NCBI GenBank assembly: GCA_030673805.1
Contig: DAOVIH010000048.1
Span: forward strand, 1-7,773
Source of the DNA: Candidatus Bathyarchaeota archaeon
Lineage (GTDB): Archaea > Thermoproteota > Bathyarchaeia > Bathyarchaeales > Bathycorpusculaceae
Reading direction: 5' to 3'
Length of the DNA: 7,773 nt
Shown here: piece after piece, positions 6,867-7,773 of the stretch
Layout: every line of letters begins with the position of its first letter
How positions within the stretch are numbered: the first letter of the stretch is position 1
The notes under the pieces: model-generated
Databases searched by the model: none
The model's input: only the letters and a program-made list of their open reading frames with translations
What the model was told of the DNA's origin: nothing
Position numbers and translations under genes: made by a program

Positions 6867-7773
6867 GTGGCTGAAACACTACTTAGAATCGAAGGATTGA
6901 AAACATATTTTTTTACTGAGGCGGGGGTAGTGAAGGCTGTTGACGGAATCTCATTCAATGTCAAGAAAGGAGAGTCTTTAGGCCTAGTTGGGGAGTCTGG
7001 TTCTGGAAAAACAGTGACGTCCCTATCAGTTCTTAGAATAGTTCCCAAACCAGGAAAAATAGTGGAAGGCAAAATAAGGTTTGAAGAAGAGAATCTCCTA
7101 GAGAAGTCCGAAAAAGAAATGCAGGCGATCAGAGGGGCCAAAATAGCCATTATTTTTCAAGATCCCTCATCTTCGCTAAATCCAGTTTACAACATTGAAA
7201 CCCAATTGAAGGATGTTATATTAGCACACAACAAAATGCCCAAAAAGGAATGTCAAAAAAAGATAATTGAGCTCCTGACTCTAGTAGGCCTCCCAGACGC
7301 AAAAACCAGAATGAAAGAGTATCCACACCAGTTCAGTGGAGGCATGAAACAGCGGGTGGCCATTGCAAGAGCCCTAGCCCTTGAACCCGCCCTCTTGTTT
7401 GCAGACGAGCCCACCACCAACCTTGACGTGACAATTCAAGCCCAAGTGCTGGATTTGCTAGACGACCTTAAAAATAGACTTGGAATGTCCTTGGTCTTGA
7501 TAACTCATGATATGGGAATAATAGCGAAGATGACAAACAGAGTCGTTGTCTTGTACGCAGGGAACGTGTTTGAAATCGCCAAGACCTTGGATCTTTATGA
7601 AAGACCAAAACATCCTTACACCGAAGCTCTACTTGCAGCGGTTCCCCGATTAGACAGGAAAAAGACTTTGCGAGTTATTCCCGGAAACATTCCCAACCTT
7701 ATAGAACCTCCTTCGGGCTGCCGTTTCCATCCACGCTGCAAATACGCCCAAGAAATATGCAAAGAGAAAATCC
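6867..7773 (+). CDS. Dpp/Opp-type ABC transporter ATPase, DppD family (partial, runs off window end)
   Basis: This cytoplasmic ATPase powers peptide import through the upstream permeases. The frame stays open from GTG at 6867 to the edge, giving 302 visible codons with no stop. Residues: Walker A GESGSGKT (42-49), Q-loop IFQDPSSSLNP (96-106), ABC signature FSGGMKQR (156-163), Walker B ALLFADEP (175-182, catalytic E181), D-loop NLD (185-187) and H-loop H214. The C-terminal oligopeptide-transporter extension follows, with HPYTEALLAAVP (249-260) and IPGNIPNLIEPPSGC. It contains cysteines 285, 291 and 298 in a C-X5-C-X6-C pattern. In this subfamily that pattern, with a fourth cysteine probably just past the edge, can hold a [4Fe-4S] cluster. 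Full-length relatives are about 320-340 residues, so roughly 20-40 are missing. The gene begins 12 bases after the DppC-type gene, in the same operon. Confidence 0.96.
   Translation, partial: MAETLLRIEGLKTYFFTEAGVVKAVDGISFNVKKGESLGLVGESGSGKTVTSLSVLRIVPKPGKIVEGKIRFEEENLLEKSEKEMQAIRGAKIAIIFQDPSSSLNPVYNIETQLKDVILAHNKMPKKECQKKIIELLTLVGLPDAKTRMKEYPHQFSGGMKQRVAIARALALEPALLFADEPTTNLDVTIQAQVLDLLDDLKNRLGMSLVLITHDMGIIAKMTNRVVVLYAGNVFEIAKTLDLYERPKHPYTEALLAAVPRLDRKKTLRVIPGNIPNLIEPPSGCRFHPRCKYAQEICKEKI

Noticed and set aside
6865..6900. TTG at 6865 as the ATPase start
   Set aside because: This frame meets a TGA stop within twelve codons. The GTG at 6867 opens the ATPase frame.
6851..7150. 99-codon minus-strand open frame under the ATPase start
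   Set aside because: It is antisense to the start of the DppD-type ATPase, whose Walker A and Q-loop regions are unmistakable on the plus strand.
1..7773. CRISPR arrays, insertion sequences, tRNA or rRNA genes
   Set aside because: No regularly spaced repeats, transposase motifs, flanking terminal inverted repeats or cloverleaf sequences were seen. Nearly all of the window is accounted for by the listed genes.

Overview
The window reads as archaeal chromosomal DNA. The strongest evidence is a complete gatE, the tRNA-binding subunit of the archaea-specific Glu-tRNA(Gln) amidotransferase GatDE, preceded by what looks like the last codons of gatD. Non-ATG starts (TTG, GTG), short purine-rich ribosome sites, TATA-like promoter boxes and oligo-T ends also fit an archaeon. 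The peptide-binding protein, with a cleavable signal peptide and a C-terminal membrane anchor, is the usual arrangement in archaeal oligopeptide transporters. The moderate AT bias and gene style would suit a TACK-type lineage such as Bathyarchaeia, but that assignment is a guess.

Layout: (1) 1-36, gatD tail; (2) 38-1957, gatE; (3) 1982-2371, a three-helix membrane protein of unknown function; (4) 2372-2414, a short convergent gap with oligo-T terminators for both strands; (5) 2415-4664, minus strand, a large family 5 (Dpp/Opp-type) substrate-binding protein; (6) 4665-4883, a divergent regulatory gap with TATA-like boxes facing both ways and an inverted repeat; (7) 4884-5888 and 5895-6854, the two permeases of a Dpp/Opp transporter; (8) 6867 to the window end, the first ATPase of that transporter, cut by the edge. 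A second ATPase (DppF/OppF type) is expected just beyond.

How the genes work together: GatDE makes Gln-tRNA(Gln) by amidating misacylated Glu-tRNA(Gln). The rest is a peptide-uptake system. The binding protein sits on the outer face of the membrane and delivers its ligand to the DppB/DppC channel, driven by the DppD/DppF ATPases. The binding protein is transcribed away from the channel operon, so the shared 219-bp gap probably coordinates both.

The most notable observation is the domain order of the binding protein. Its first ~160 mature residues look like the C-terminal segment of a family 5 binding protein. They are followed by what looks like the N-terminal and middle segments, ending exactly where the first segment should continue. 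This suggests a circularly permuted binding protein, which then carries a probable Ig-like stalk and a membrane anchor.
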